A DNA stretch of 64,000 bases from Streptococcus respiraculi (GCF_003595525.1 NZ_CP022680.1:1886001-1950000), one strand, 5' to 3'; numbered from the stretch's first letter, positions 54,862 through 64,000 are shown. Program-made: numbers and translations. Notes: a model not told the origin generated them from the letters alone.

Positions 54862-56653
54862 ATGGTTTTCAACAATACGAGTACTAGGAATGCTCTTTGT
54901 CCTGCTCTATCACTTCTACATCGCGGTTTTCCCCGGTGGATTTGTCGGAGTAGACCTCTTTTTCACCCTATCTGGCTATCTGACAACCGCCTTGTTTTTA
55001 GATGAATATGCCACACATCAAGCCATTGATTTCAAGCGGTTTTTCAATCGGCGTTTTTATCGGATTTTCCCACCTGTTGTCTTGACACTACTGGTTACGA
55101 CACCGCTTGCCCTGCTAGTCCGTAATGATTTTATCGCTGGGATCGGTCGTCAAATCATGGCGGCACTCGGGTTCATGACCAACTTCTTTGAAATCCTGTC
55201 AGGCAATTCTTACGAAAATCAATTTACACCACACCTTTTTCTCCACACTTGGAGCCTTGCCATTGAAGTGCATTTTTATATCCTCTGGGCATTGGTCATC
55301 TGGGGCATAACGAGACGAATAAAAACGCTTGGTCAGCTCCGCGGAACAGTCTTTCTTACCTCTAGCGGTTTCTTTCTCATCAGTTTTCTTACTATGTTCG
55401 TCTCGAGTTTCTTTGTCAAGAGTTTCTCAACCATTTATTTTGCAACATGGACCCATATCTTTCCATTCTTCTTAGGAAGTATGCTTGCTAGCTTGACTGG
55501 TTTGAAAACCCTAACTCGACCGTTTAAAAAAGTGATGGCCAAATGGGACGTAAAACAAACCCTAGCTGTCATTGCAGGTGGCTTGGTCGTTGAACTTCTT
55601 CTCCTTTTCTTTTTTAAATTTGACAGCATCTGGACCTATCTTTTTGGTTTTCTCTTGTCAAGCATAGCAACAGCTGTCATGATTTATGGCGCCCGCGTCC
55701 TACATGAAAAGACAGAAAACATTCAAGAACCCGCTATTTTACTCTTTTTCTCGAATATTTCCTACGGAATTTACCTCTTCCACTGGCCACTTTACACCAT
55801 CTTTTCACAGTTACTCAACCATACCTTAGCTGTCCTTTTTACCATTATCTTCTCTACGGTCTTTGCGACTCTTTCCTTCTATCTCATCGAGCCCTATCTG
55901 GCTGGAAGAACGGGTAAATTACTGGGACTTGAGATGGATCTCAAACCTTATGCAAAATGGATTTGGACTACTGCAGCTACTCTGATTATCGCTACCATCG
56001 GAATTAGCCTCTTTGCGCCACGCTTAGGAAATTTTGAGCGAGAATCACTAGTAAATAATTTATATCAGGCGGAACGCCAAATGACTGCCACCCGTTCTGC
56101 AGCTGAAAATGCACAAGCGACGAATTACAATGTCGAAAAAGGGACAACTATCATCGGTGATTCCGTCAGTGTGCGAGCTAGTGAGGGAATCCAAACACTC
56201 TTACCTACTGCCCACTTGGATGGAGCTATTAGTCGCAATCTATCCGAAGCAGATAACCTTGTACAACTTTATCAAAAGAGTCATTCTTTAAAAGAAAACG
56301 TCGTCATTGCACTTGGAACAAATACGAGCGAAAACTATCAAGAATTATTGAATGAGTTTATTGAAAACTTTCCAAAAGGTCATCGTTTGATTTTTGTTAC
56401 ACCTTATGACGGCAATCATGCTTCAGAACAAGCTCTAACTTACCAAATTGGGCAGTACGAACGTCAATTAGCCAAGAATTACGATTATATCAGTATCGCA
56501 GACTGGTATCAGGTCTCCAAAGAGAATCCACACATTTGGACTAATACAGACCTTGTTCATTTCAATCTTGCAACAGGTGGAGCAACACTTTTTGCTCAAA
56601 CTATTCAATCTGCTCTGGAACAGGCAGATAACCAACCTGTAAAGACAAAATAA
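54851..56653 (+). CDS. oatA: OatA-like peptidoglycan O-acetyltransferase (acyltransferase 3 plus SGNH)
   Basis: A 600-residue integral membrane enzyme. The N-terminal acyltransferase-3 domain (about 1-390, some ten helices) has the His in LLYHFYIAVFPGGFVGVDLFFTLSGYL, RRFYRIFPPVV and HTWSLAIEVHFY. The extracellular SGNH domain (about 430-590) has GDSVSVRASEG (Ser), ALGTNTSENYQ (Asn) and DLVHFNLATG with the catalytic Asp-x-x-His. It O-acetylates muramic acid and, with the deacetylase at 31789, would give lysozyme resistance. It ends in a bidirectional terminator. Confidence 0.92.
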   Translation: MRIKWFSTIRVLGMLFVLLYHFYIAVFPGGFVGVDLFFTLSGYLTTALFLDEYATHQAIDFKRFFNRRFYRIFPPVVLTLLVTTPLALLVRNDFIAGIGRQIMAALGFMTNFFEILSGNSYENQFTPHLFLHTWSLAIEVHFYILWALVIWGITRRIKTLGQLRGTVFLTSSGFFLISFLTMFVSSFFVKSFSTIYFATWTHIFPFFLGSMLASLTGLKTLTRPFKKVMAKWDVKQTLAVIAGGLVVELLLLFFFKFDSIWTYLFGFLLSSIATAVMIYGARVLHEKTENIQEPAILLFFSNISYGIYLFHWPLYTIFSQLLNHTLAVLFTIIFSTVFATLSFYLIEPYLAGRTGKLLGLEMDLKPYAKWIWTTAATLIIATIGISLFAPRLGNFERESLVNNLYQAERQMTATRSAAENAQATNYNVEKGTTIIGDSVSVRASEGIQTLLPTAHLDGAISRNLSEADNLVQLYQKSHSLKENVVIALGTNTSENYQELLNEFIENFPKGHRLIFVTPYDGNHASEQALTYQIGQYERQLAKNYDYISIADWYQVSKENPHIWTNTDLVHFNLATGGATLFAQTIQSALEQADNQPVKTK

Positions 56654-56694
56654 GAATAGGAGAAGCTGGATTGAATCCAGTTTCTCCTATTCTT
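56652..56694. terminator. bidirectional terminator between oatA and the PAP2 gene
   Basis: AAGAATAGGAGAA (56652-56664) pairs with TTCTCCTATTCTT (56682-56694), with an inner CTGGAT/ATCCAG stem. It spans the stop codons of both convergent genes. Confidence 0.85.
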
Positions 56695-57343
56695 ATTTCT
56701 GTCTTCCTTGAAATCTCCATTGAAACCGCAGGCGGTCATAGAATGGGAAAAGGAGATGTAAGAGGACCGTGGCTAGTAACCAACCACCGATAATATCTGT
56801 TGGATAATGGACCCCAACGTAAATTCGTGAAATTCCTACCAGCATGGCAAGAACTACCAATCCTACCTGCACCAAACGCCTCATAGGAGAGGACTTCATG
56901 TGTTGCTGAATCAAAATGACCATGACACCTGCTATCATCAAGGTAGAGGCGGCATGCCAGCTGGGAAAGGAATAGCCGGTCGTGTGAATCAGCCACTCGA
57001 TACGAGGTCTTGGGCGTTGGTAGACATATTTCAGGGCTGTCGATACGCCTCCCATCACCACAAAACTAAAGAGGATAAAGTAGCTTTCAATCTTCCACTT
57101 CTTCTGGTAGCAAAAAAATGCCACAACCAAACAAATAGGTAAGAGAACCGTCACATTCCCAAGTAGGGTAATCGTCGTCCAAAAAAGCGTTGCAAGCGCA
57201 GGAAAATCCCCACGAAGGGCTGTTTGAATGTTGCTATCAAAGCCCACCAATTGCTGAGGATAAAATTTTACCATATATCCTAAAATGACAAAGAAGAGGG
57301 CTGCAAACGAAGCATTTCGAAAGTAAATTTGTCTATTTTTCAT
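56693..57343 (-). CDS. PAP2 superfamily membrane phosphatase
   Basis: A 216-residue membrane protein with about six helices and the PAP2 catalytic motifs in order: KYVYQRPRPR (P1), SFPSWHAAS (P2, catalytic His) and SRIYVGVHYPTDIIGG (P3, catalytic His). It could dephosphorylate undecaprenyl diphosphate or phosphatidic or diacylglycerol phosphates. It lies 20 bases after ribU on the same strand, so it can be read from the FMN riboswitch transcript. Confidence 0.92.
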   Translation of the reverse strand: MKNRQIYFRNASFAALFFVILGYMVKFYPQQLVGFDSNIQTALRGDFPALATLFWTTITLLGNVTVLLPICLVVAFFCYQKKWKIESYFILFSFVVMGGVSTALKYVYQRPRPRIEWLIHTTGYSFPSWHAASTLMIAGVMVILIQQHMKSSPMRRLVQVGLVVLAMLVGISRIYVGVHYPTDIIGGWLLATVLLHLLFPFYDRLRFQWRFQGRQK

Positions 57344-57364
57344 ACAAGCAGTATAATCTGATTT

Positions 57365-57922
57365 TTATAGTTTCTTTAAAATCGGTCGACCTGCACGATA
57401 CATCACATAAAAGACGAGTGAGAAAATCACGCCTTCTAAGAGATTAAAAGGCAATACCATACCGAACAAATAATTGTTCACCCCTAGAATCTGTCTAATA
57501 TCAAAATTCGCAAAAGTTGCATAGACTGGGATGGCATAAACATAGTTTAAAGCCAGCATCACAAAGGTCATACCAATTGTCCCCACAAAAGACCCAATGA
57601 AATAGGTTTTAAGCGTCTGTTTCTTGCTCCAAATCAGATACAGAGCCAGCATAAAGACGGCGAGGGCTGCAATATTCATCGGCAAGCCAATCACTGTTGA
57701 CGGACCATTATTGTTTAATAAAAACTTGAGAACCGTCCGCAAAAAGAGAATGCTAAAAGCTGCTCCTAGGTCTAACATTAACATTCCGATTAAAATAGGA
57801 ACAATCGAAAAATCAATTTCCAAGAAACTCGCTGCCGGAATCAAGGGAAATTTTAGGTACATGAGCAGAAAAGAAACTGCTGAGAGAATGGCAATCCAAG
57901 CCATTTTACGTGTATTTGTCAT
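57365..57922 (-). CDS. ribU: riboflavin ECF transporter substrate-binding component RibU
   Basis: A 185-residue S component with six helices, starting MTNTRKMAWIAILSAVSFLL, with PAASFLEIDFSIVPILIGMLMLDLGAAF and GVNNYLFGMVLPFNLLEG, which match RibU. It captures riboflavin and works with a shared energising module not present here. An FMN riboswitch precedes the gene at 58038-58152, which strongly supports the substrate. GGAGGAAG precedes the start. Confidence 0.94.
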   Translation of the reverse strand: MTNTRKMAWIAILSAVSFLLMYLKFPLIPAASFLEIDFSIVPILIGMLMLDLGAAFSILFLRTVLKFLLNNNGPSTVIGLPMNIAALAVFMLALYLIWSKKQTLKTYFIGSFVGTIGMTFVMLALNYVYAIPVYATFANFDIRQILGVNNYLFGMVLPFNLLEGVIFSLVFYVMYRAGRPILKKL

Positions 57923-58037
57923 CTTCTTCCTCCAATTTTTAACAAATTAGAGAAGTGGGAAATTGATGTCATCGCACACCTCCACATGGGAAAACACTTG
58001 GAATACACCCCCTGTTCTCAGCTGCAAATCAATCTTT

Positions 58038-58152
58038 TTCCGTCTTCTCCCATCCAGACTATAACTGTCGGTTGTGGAATTGCACCACATCAGCTTGCGC
58101 TCGCGGACTATCACCGCCGGTAGGGAATTGCACCCTGCCCCGAAGACTCTTA
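58038..58152 (-). promoter_or_regulatory. FMN riboswitch (RFN element) of ribU
   Basis: The minus strand shows the conserved RFN blocks: P1 AGTCTTCGGGGCAGGGTG with its partner GGGAGAAGACGG, the AATTCCCTACCGGCGGT junction, GATAGTCCGCGAGCG, GTGGTGCAATTCCACAACC and GACAGTTATAGTCTGGATGG. FMN binding should shut off ribU. The expression platform between the aptamer and the gene (57923-58037) may contain a terminator or sequestering stem, which I could not define. Confidence 0.96.
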
Positions 58153-58294
58153 TAGCTATTCCATTTTCATTTTATACTCAGTAACGAATCACAAATCTAA
58201 CTGTAACATTAGGTAAGTTCTGTTAACAACGTAATAAATACAAATTGAACAACTATGGTTAGTGAATATTTACACTAACCATTATTCATGATAC

Positions 58295-58320
58295 CAAAAA
58301 AGACCTGCTCATGCAAGTCT
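58295..58320 (-). terminator. displaced trmL terminator
   Basis: On the minus strand AGACTTGC (58313-58320) pairs with GCAGGTCT (58301-58308) around ATGA and is followed by TTTTTTGG. It would end trmL transcription but is now separated from that gene by an IS481-like element. Confidence 0.75.
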
Positions 58321-58346
58321 CTGCTATGAAAGTGAGCAATTTACCC

Positions 58347-59459
58347 TGTTACCTTACAATAGATGTGAGACCTGAGTACAAAAAAGAAGAAACCTGATAT
58401 GATAAAAGTAACCACACTTCTCATAAAGGAATCTTCTCATGACTAGTATACCACAAAACCTTCGTTATTTGCCACATACGCTCGACACACGTTACCACGC
58501 GGTGAAAACGTATCGTGGTGGGGCTTCTGTCGCCTTCATCTGCAGGCGGTATAAGGTCTCAAAAGCCTCTCTCATGCGCTGGAATAAGCGATTTGACGGA
58601 ACCAAGGACTCTCTCAAAGATAAGTCCCACAGACCACACAAAACTCACCCCAAAGCTCATACTGAGCAAGAAATCAGGTGGATTAAAAACTGTATCCGCA
58701 GAAATCCAAATGCAACCCTCATCGAGATTTTCTACAAGCTAAGAGCCAACAAGGGATACGACAGACACCCTTGCTCTCTCTTTCGGGTCTTGAGAAAAAT
58801 GGGATTCTTCAAGGCGGTTGAAACCAAGAAAGAGGCCTATGTTCCTAAACCCTATGATACACCCACGAAATTAGGAATCAAGTGGCAAATGGACGTGAAG
58901 TACGTCCCTAAGCACTGTTACACTGGCACGATGCCTGAAAAATTTTACCAGTACACTGTCATTGACGAAGCAAGCAGAGAGCGATTTATCTATCCCTTCA
59001 AGGAACAGTCCTCTTACTCCACTGTCCAGTTTGTCAAAATGGCCATCAAACACTTTCGCTACAAGCCACAAATTATTCAGACCGACAATGGATTTGAGTT
59101 TACTCACTTCAAGGAAACCAAGCAGATTCACCCCTTGGATGTGCTTTGTAAAGAGCTGGGCATAGTGCACAAGCTCATTCGACCGCGAACACCTAGACAC
59201 AACGGCAAAGTGGAACGCAGCCACAGAAACGATAACAGACGCTTTTACCAACACTTGCGATTCTACTCCTACGATGACCTCATCAGGCAGATGAAACGAT
59301 ACCTCTACACCTCTAACAGACTCCCCATGCAGAGCCTAGGTTGGAAATCCCCTATTGAAACAAGAAAATTTCTCCAAGGAGCTAGCTCCTTGGAGATAGA
59401 ATAGCATATCATGGTTTCTAAAAATAATAGTTTGGTCTCACATCATTGACAAAGGTACA
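58347..59459 (+). mobile_element. IS481-like insertion sequence
   Basis: A 1113-bp element with imperfect inverted repeats of about 26 bases: the left end begins TGTTACCTTACAATAGATG and the right end, inverted, TGTACCTTTGTCAATGATG, both followed by TGAGACC. One transposase gene fills it. It is inserted between the trmL stop and the trmL terminator and creates the 26-bp flanking direct repeat. Confidence 0.9.
58439..59404 (+). CDS. IS481 family transposase
   Basis: A 321-residue protein with an N-terminal helix-turn-helix (TRYHAVKTYRGGASVAFICR, then RYKVSKASLMRW) and an RNase-H-like DDE core: the first Asp in WQMDVKYVPKHCY, the second in IIQTDNGFEF, and the Glu in HNGKVERSHRNDNRRFY. Its frame is open and of normal length. 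AAAGGAATC precedes the ATG. Confidence 0.92.
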   Translation: MTSIPQNLRYLPHTLDTRYHAVKTYRGGASVAFICRRYKVSKASLMRWNKRFDGTKDSLKDKSHRPHKTHPKAHTEQEIRWIKNCIRRNPNATLIEIFYKLRANKGYDRHPCSLFRVLRKMGFFKAVETKKEAYVPKPYDTPTKLGIKWQMDVKYVPKHCYTGTMPEKFYQYTVIDEASRERFIYPFKEQSSYSTVQFVKMAIKHFRYKPQIIQTDNGFEFTHFKETKQIHPLDVLCKELGIVHKLIRPRTPRHNGKVERSHRNDNRRFYQHLRFYSYDDLIRQMKRYLYTSNRLPMQSLGWKSPIETRKFLQGASSLEIE

Positions 59460-59488
59460 CTGCTATGAAAGTGAGCAATTTACCCATC

Positions 59489-60031
59489 TTATTTCAGCTT
59501 ATCAGCCTCATACTGGTGGACTAGCTCTAACCCTGCAAATGACTGCTGGCGTAGGGCTTCGTAAATAATCATGCAGACAGTATTTGAGACATTTAAGCTA
59601 CGGACATGCTCGTCATTCATCGGAATTCGCAACGCTTTTTCGGGATGACGTCGCATAAAATCTTCTGGCAGTCCCTTGTCTTCACGCCCAAAAATAAAGT
59701 AATGGTGGCAACCGTCATCGTAGGCTTCGTCTGAATAGGTCTTTTCCGCAAACTTAGAAATCAGATGCACCTTGCCTTCTCCGACCTGAGCCATGAAGTC
59801 GTCCAAGCTATCATAAAAACGGACATCGAGCTTATCCCAATAATCCAGACCTGCCCGTTTCATCTTGCGGTCATCAATGGGAAAGCCCATGGGCTTGATA
59901 ATATGAAGCGGACTGTTGGTTGCTGCACAGGTCCGGGCGATATTCCCTGTATTTTGCGGTATTTGTGGTTCAAACAAAACCACGTGGTTGTGAGATTCTA
60001 CTTCTTGGTAGGATAGTTCTTCAATGTTCAT
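59489..60031 (-). CDS. trmL: tRNA (cytidine/uridine-2'-O-)-methyltransferase TrmL (SpoU family)
   Basis: Methylates the wobble ribose of certain leucine tRNAs. The 180-residue protein has the SPOUT knot motifs [35 protein letters not shown] and [23 protein letters not shown]. In other streptococci, too, a SpoU gene can flank type II-A cas genes. The start at 60031 was kept because the homologous core begins within the first 20 residues. Confidence 0.93.
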   Translation of the reverse strand: MNIEELSYQEVESHNHVVLFEPQIPQNTGNIARTCAATNSPLHIIKPMGFPIDDRKMKRAGLDYWDKLDVRFYDSLDDFMAQVGEGKVHLISKFAEKTYSDEAYDDGCHHYFIFGREDKGLPEDFMRRHPEKALRIPMNDEHVRSLNVSNTVCMIIYEALRQQSFAGLELVHQYEADKLK

Positions 60032-60266
60032 CAGTTTTCCTCATACTCTTTCAAGTCATACATTCAATGCAAAAAAATAGCCACACTGCCCGGAGTCAAG
60101 CTCAGCAAACAGCATGGTGAATGACGATTTCATTCACTTAAATCACAACAGGTTTGATTTAAATCAATGAAAATCTTGTTATTATTATAGCGCAAGCAGC
60201 TAGAAGCGTCAAGTAATATGGTTGAAAATTCCTGATTTTTTCAATTTTTTCTCATAATGATTTAAT
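60032..60266. other. intergenic region between trmL and the CRISPR array
   Basis: No gene is seen. It contains the perfect palindrome TTGATTTAAATCAA at 60154-60167 about 125 bases upstream of trmL, and AT-rich sequence that probably carries the trmL promoter. Beyond the decayed repeat at 60267 I see no further CRISPR repeats. Confidence 0.5.
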
Positions 60267-60366
60267 GATTGGAAGCAGATGGAATCACCTAGGTTTAAAA
60301 CTCTGCACAATGTCTGATTCAGTAGTCGCAGTTTTGGAATCTGTTGAAACAATACAGCTCTAAAAC
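60267..60366 (-). CRISPR. minimal type II-A CRISPR array: one intact repeat, one spacer, one decayed repeat
   Basis: On the minus strand, downstream of csn2, a 36-base repeat (60331-60366) begins GTTTTAGAGCTG and ends AGATTCCAAAAC, the class found with S. pyogenes-like Cas9. A 29- or 30-base spacer (60302-60330) follows. Then a 35-base sequence (60267-60301) begins GTTTTA and ends TTCCAATC, a heavily mutated terminal repeat. Leader-proximal bases at the first repeat read ATTTCTGC rather than a recognisable ACGAG-type anchor. The leader is the short AT-rich stretch 60367-60438. Confidence 0.85.
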
Positions 60367-60438
60367 GCAGAAATTTTTTTCTACAAGATTTCGTAATCGT
60401 GACAATCATCTCAGCTACTTCCTTATGTCTGTATCTGA

Positions 60439-61104
60439 TTATACCATATGTTCGGTAGTTAAAAAGTAATCTTGGTCGAGGATATACTGGGGAAAATCGT
60501 ATAATTTTCGTGGTTCTAAAAACAAGACGGTCTGATTCGATAAGCTAATATATTCTACCAACCGTGCCAGTTCTTTCCTCGTTAAATAGGCGCCAATATT
60601 GAAAAAGACGAGCAGACGTTTTTTCTGTAGATACTTGTAGATTTGTAACATTTCAAAACTTTTTTCAAAAATGGTATCACTTCTTGTCTCAATCTGAACC
60701 CCCAAAGCCTTGATTAGCTCTAAAATGGTAATCTCATCATATTCTAAATCCAATTCATTTTCCAAACATTCAAATACAATTAAATCTGTGATAGTCGATG
60801 CCAATTTTTCAATCATGGATTTCACTTCAGACTTTTCATTTAACTGATTTTCTATCGTTGCATGAATTAATTTCAGTAGGGCTGGAGAATTGATATCATA
60901 GCCTAAAATATCTGTCACAAGCATCAGTTCATTTCCTGATAATGCCTTGTTTCTCTCATCAAAAATCTTCAAATCATGATTTTCAGGATACTGATAAAAA
61001 TTTCTAGTAATTGCCGCATAAAGCGCTGTATCCTCAACAGCTAGAATAGTAGGACTTTTAATAGAAAGAGCAGCATCAAAAATAGGCAGATTAATCTTCA
61101 CCAT
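60439..61104 (-). CDS. csn2: type II-A CRISPR-associated protein Csn2
   Basis: A 221-residue protein of the short Csn2 type ([20 protein letters not shown], then [12 protein letters not shown] near the N-terminus, [20 protein letters not shown], and [20 protein letters not shown]). Csn2 forms a ring on DNA ends and is needed for spacer acquisition. It overlaps cas2 by 14 bases. Apparently intact. Confidence 0.94.
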   Translation of the reverse strand: MVKINLPIFDAALSIKSPTILAVEDTALYAAITRNFYQYPENHDLKIFDERNKALSGNELMLVTDILGYDINSPALLKLIHATIENQLNEKSEVKSMIEKLASTITDLIVFECLENELDLEYDEITILELIKALGVQIETRSDTIFEKSFEMLQIYKYLQKKRLLVFFNIGAYLTRKELARLVEYISLSNQTVLFLEPRKLYDFPQYILDQDYFLTTEHMV

Positions 61105-61435
61105 GATAATCCTCCCCTAGAAAAACAATTCGATCTTCTGTATTTGCAATACTGCCATCCTTTTCTCCATGCAGGTAAATCATTCTCGCAAACTGTTTTT
61201 CTGTCACTGTCAATAAAGTAATATGCCCCTTTTGTGGATTATGTTCTCGCAACCGACCAATCATCGCTTGATTAGCTGTTCCATTTAGAAGAAGTTTGCT
61301 ATAAATTGAAAACTGATGCATGAGGAATCCCTCTCTCAGCAAAAATTTTCGAAATTTACGATAGGCCTTTCGCTCATCGGCAGTATCTGTTGGCATATCA
61401 AACATTAATATCATCCGCATATATCGGTAACTCAT
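61091..61435 (-). CDS. cas2: CRISPR-associated endonuclease Cas2
   Basis: A 114-residue ferredoxin-fold protein: [20 protein letters not shown] has the conserved Asp after the first strand, followed by [20 protein letters not shown]. It bridges two Cas1 dimers in the adaptation complex. It overlaps cas1 by 4 bases. Confidence 0.96.
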   Translation of the reverse strand: MSYRYMRMILMFDMPTDTADERKAYRKFRKFLLREGFLMHQFSIYSKLLLNGTANQAMIGRLREHNPQKGHITLLTVTEKQFARMIYLHGEKDGSIANTEDRIVFLGEDYHGED

Positions 61436-62298
61436 ATCCTAAACTCAGGAACTCCTTTCCCATCACTATTCAATGCTTTTACAACTTTCTTCGTATAATC
61501 ACTGACAATATTGGAGAGATACATCTCTTTTCCCATATAGGCATAGGTTTCTGAAAAGATAGAAAACAGTTCCCGCTTTATTTTTACAAATGAAAATGTC
61601 CGATTCGTATAAACTATTCGATCAATAATGGGCCGAAACGGTTCCATAATATCGCTAGCAAAATTGAATTGGTTAAATTGATTGGCGTGTTTCAAGCCAA
61701 ACTGGGTCATACAACCTGTCACCACCACTTCACGCGCAAATAAACTTAACAATAAGGTATAGCCGTAATCAAGTGCTGCATTGATATCATTATCCTCTTC
61801 CCTCGAAAAACTATTTCCAAACAAGCGATTAAAATAAATTCTCGCCGCATGTCCCTCTCGGTTAGTCGGATCAAAAACTTCCAACTCCCTATGCAATCTA
61901 ATGAGTGATTCTGACTTCTCATAGAAACCATATTCTCCTAAAACATAACTCTGATTTAGAATTTTCTGGGAAATAATCTCTGTCCACACATACGCCTTCA
62001 CTTCTTCGTCCCAAGCAACCTGCTTTGATAATTGCAAACTCGAATCATGCCGGCCATAGTAAGGCATGAGCATAGCTGTTGGTAAACGTTTATCATCGCA
62101 AAAAATCACTAAAATATTCTCATCTACCAAACGCTTTATCAGCATCGTTGATAACAAAATATCTGTTGTTTCTAACAACAAAATGTCAATCTCGGACAGA
62201 TGAATCAACTCTGTCCGAGATGCATCTTTAAAAATCAAGTGATTATTCTGATAGGACAACTTCGAGTGAGTATTGACTACTACCGTTCGCCAACCCAT
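61432..62298 (-). CDS. cas1: CRISPR-associated endonuclease Cas1 (type II)
   Basis: A 288-residue integrase of the adaptation complex with the N-terminal beta domain [40 protein letters not shown] with a catalytic Glu, [22 protein letters not shown], and the later [23 protein letters not shown] containing the catalytic His and acidic residues. It overlaps the cas9 stop by one base. Apparently intact. Confidence 0.96.
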   Translation of the reverse strand: MGWRTVVVNTHSKLSYQNNHLIFKDASRTELIHLSEIDILLLETTDILLSTMLIKRLVDENILVIFCDDKRLPTAMLMPYYGRHDSSLQLSKQVAWDEEVKAYVWTEIISQKILNQSYVLGEYGFYEKSESLIRLHRELEVFDPTNREGHAARIYFNRLFGNSFSREEDNDINAALDYGYTLLLSLFAREVVVTGCMTQFGLKHANQFNQFNFASDIMEPFRPIIDRIVYTNRTFSFVKIKRELFSIFSETYAYMGKEMYLSNIVSDYTKKVVKALNSDGKGVPEFRI

Positions 62299-64000
62299 TA
62301 CTCTCCTCCCAACTTTCTCAAATCAATACGGGTTTCATAAAGCCCTGTAACGGACTGATGAATAAGAGTCGCATCTAAGCACTCTTTGGTAGAAGTGTAT
62401 CGCTTTCTATCAACTGTCTGCTCAAAAAACTTAAAGGCTGCCGGCGCTCCAAAAGCTGTAAAAGCTAACAGATTGCTAAAAGACGAAGCAATTGTCTTAA
62501 GGTCTTGTCCATCAGCTTGATTATATAAAGTCTGGATTTGTCTCCATTTATCTTCTGCTAAAACGTATTTCCCTGCAAAATCACCTATGTAATCAAGTAA
62601 GTCTTTAAAGCGTTCCACGTTCTCTGTCACATACTCGAGATGATTTTCTTTATCATCGTGCTTTTCAATTCTTTGGGCGTGATAGAGTAAGGCTACCAGT
62701 TCTGACGGCAATACCATTTGATTGCCTTTTTGCAGTTCTTTTGCACTAGCTAATAGGCGCCTGCGACCATTCTCAAATTCAAATAAGCTAAACTTCGGCA
62801 GTTTCAAAATAGTATCTGCTTGGATATTGTGATATCCTTTCTTTTCCAAGAAAGCAATCGGATCTTGCTCAAAATCTAGTCGCTCCATGATGGTAATCCC
62901 AACTAATTCTTTGACGGTTTTTAGTTTCTTGGCCTTACCTTTTTCAATATTTGCAACTACAAAGACAGAATAAGCAATGGTTGGACTATCAAAACCACCG
63001 TATTTCTTTGGATCAAGGAAAATATGCTTGGTTTTTCTAGCAATGAGCTTGTCAGAATCCCCCTTCGGTAGAATGGATTCTTTAGAAAAGCCCCCCGTTT
63101 GAACCTCTACCTTTTTCACCACATTTACTTGCGGATAGGCGAGAACCTTCCGAATAGTTGCAAAGTCTTTTTTCTTATTCCAAATAATCTCACCTGTTTC
63201 GGAATAAACTTCAACAGTTGCTTGTTTAATCTCACTACCATCTGCTAACTTAATCTTCGTTTTAAAGAAATTCAGCAGATTTGAGTAAAATAATTTCTTG
63301 GCGGTCGCTTTTCCAAGCTCAGCCTGATGATTCGTTTTTGCAACCAATTTCCGAAGATCAGACTTTTTATATTCACCATAGACAAATTCTGGAGCTAATT
63401 TTGGATATTTTTTCAAGAGAGCTGTACCAACAACAGCATTTAAATAAGCATCGTGAGCATGATGATAATCATTGATTTCCCGCACCTTATAAAGCTGAAA
63501 GTCCCTTCGGAATTGTGATACGAGTTCAGACTTCAAAGTGACGATTTTAGTCGTTCGAATAACCTTACCCGCCTCATCTTTTTCCTTATTCCAACGACTG
63601 TCTAAGATTTGGGCAACGTGTTTGATAATTTGTCGTGTTTCTACTAGTTGGCGTTCAATAAAACCAGCTCTATCTGCTTCTGTTAAACTACCACGCTTTG
63701 CTTTTGTTAAATTGTCAAACTTACGTTTCGAAATTAAACCAGCTTTCTGCAGTTGTAACCAATAAGATTCCCTTGCACGAACCACTTCTATGCTTGGAAC
63801 ATTATCTGACTTTCCACGATTTGCTGCAGAACTTGTCAAAACTCGGTTATCCAGCGAATCATCCTTGATAAAACTTTGTGGAATAATGTGGTCAATATCA
63901 TATTCACCCAACTTATCACGATCCAGCGGATTACCCGTATACATATCACGACCATTTTGAATGTAATAAAGGAACAGACGATCATTTTGAAGACTTTGAT
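62298..64000 (-). CDS. cas9: CRISPR-associated endonuclease Cas9 (partial, 5' end outside window)
   Basis: The C-terminal 567 or so residues of an S. pyogenes-type Cas9. HNH residues are in [17 protein letters not shown] (Asp-His) and the Asn in [12 protein letters not shown]. RuvC III is [13 protein letters not shown]. The PAM-interacting domain ends [10 protein letters not shown] with both PAM-reading arginines of SpCas9 (1333 and 1335 there) conserved, and the protein closes [15 protein letters not shown]. The visible part has no frameshift. The RuvC I and II, REC and bridge-helix regions and tracrRNA lie beyond the window. Confidence 0.97.
   Translation of the reverse strand, partial: QSLQNDRLFLYYIQNGRDMYTGNPLDRDKLGEYDIDHIIPQSFIKDDSLDNRVLTSSAANRGKSDNVPSIEVVRARESYWLQLQKAGLISKRKFDNLTKAKRGSLTEADRAGFIERQLVETRQIIKHVAQILDSRWNKEKDEAGKVIRTTKIVTLKSELVSQFRRDFQLYKVREINDYHHAHDAYLNAVVGTALLKKYPKLAPEFVYGEYKKSDLRKLVAKTNHQAELGKATAKKLFYSNLLNFFKTKIKLADGSEIKQATVEVYSETGEIIWNKKKDFATIRKVLAYPQVNVVKKVEVQTGGFSKESILPKGDSDKLIARKTKHIFLDPKKYGGFDSPTIAYSVFVVANIEKGKAKKLKTVKELVGITIMERLDFEQDPIAFLEKKGYHNIQADTILKLPKFSLFEFENGRRRLLASAKELQKGNQMVLPSELVALLYHAQRIEKHDDKENHLEYVTENVERFKDLLDYIGDFAGKYVLAEDKWRQIQTLYNQADGQDLKTIASSFSNLLAFTAFGAPAAFKFFEQTVDRKRYTSTKECLDATLIHQSVTGLYETRIDLRKLGGE

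Larger units (their letters stand above)
58321..59485. repeat. 26-bp perfect direct repeats flanking the IS481-like element
   Basis: The 26 bases at 58321-58346 are identical to those at 59460-59485 (both start CTGCTATGAAAGTGAG and end TTTACCC). They abut the element ends exactly, as a target-site duplication would. The element fills 58347-59459. Confidence 0.9.

Noticed and set aside
60154..60167. TTGATTTAAATCAA as a FabT operator
   Set aside because: It is palindromic but does not match the FabT consensus well, and no fatty acid gene is adjacent.

Overview
The window reads as a Streptococcus chromosome. The Dps-like gene dpr has a perfect PerR box and is very like the S. suis protein from memory, there is an S. 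pyogenes-like type II-A cas set, promoters are often of the extended -10 TGGTATAAT type, and base composition is low-GC. An S. suis-group species is my best guess, but I could not run a search to confirm it.

Layout. 1-5.5 kb: leucine operon leuA-leuB-DUF1294-leuC-leuD (minus strand), preceded by a CodY-like box, a promoter, a 15-codon leucine-rich leader peptide and a terminator/antiterminator pair, then udk. 5.7-7.8 kb: an oxidoreductase and a DEAD-box helicase (plus strand). 7.9-31.7 kb: a mobile-element-rich toxin island. It contains ISL3-, IS66- and IS110-type elements, a 3096-residue secreted WapA/Rhs polymorphic toxin with its putative immunity gene, two displaced toxin/immunity modules (one a PoNe-like DNase with a PoNi-like immunity protein, one reduced to a toxin tail plus intact downstream genes), and upstream of rhs a membrane protein gene and a class B-like sortase gene cut in two by a full-length ISL3 element with an 8-bp target duplication. 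31.8-40.4 kb: peptidoglycan deacetylase, a glyoxalase-family gene, a possible tiny holin-like toxin, gpmA, the upper mevalonate pathway (thiolase, mvaS, mvaA), a GNAT gene, a YiaAB protein and HU. 40.5-49 kb: housekeeping genes on the minus strand (xseA-xseB-ispA-tlyA-argR-recN-phosphatase, then DegV, a GDSL lipase and a YpmS-like protein). 49.4-52.9 kb: an ABC exporter with a two-component system. 53.2-58.2 kb: dpr, a low-molecular-weight tyrosine phosphatase, a MORN protein with an OatA-like acyltransferase, a PAP2 phosphatase, and ribU under an FMN riboswitch. 58.3-60 kb: an IS481-like element between trmL and its terminator. 60.2-64 kb: a minimal CRISPR array (one intact repeat, one spacer, one decayed repeat), then csn2-cas2-cas1-cas9, with cas9 cut by the window edge.

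How it fits together. The rhs locus looks like a recombining reservoir of toxin tips. The active gene and the orphan copy share about 1.5 kb of nearly identical core sequence ending at the same DPSGH junction, so homologous recombination could swap the toxin domain and its immunity gene. Insertion sequences have repeatedly cut this locus and disabled the adjacent sortase. At the other end, the complete adaptation module next to an almost empty array raises the question of whether spacer acquisition still works.
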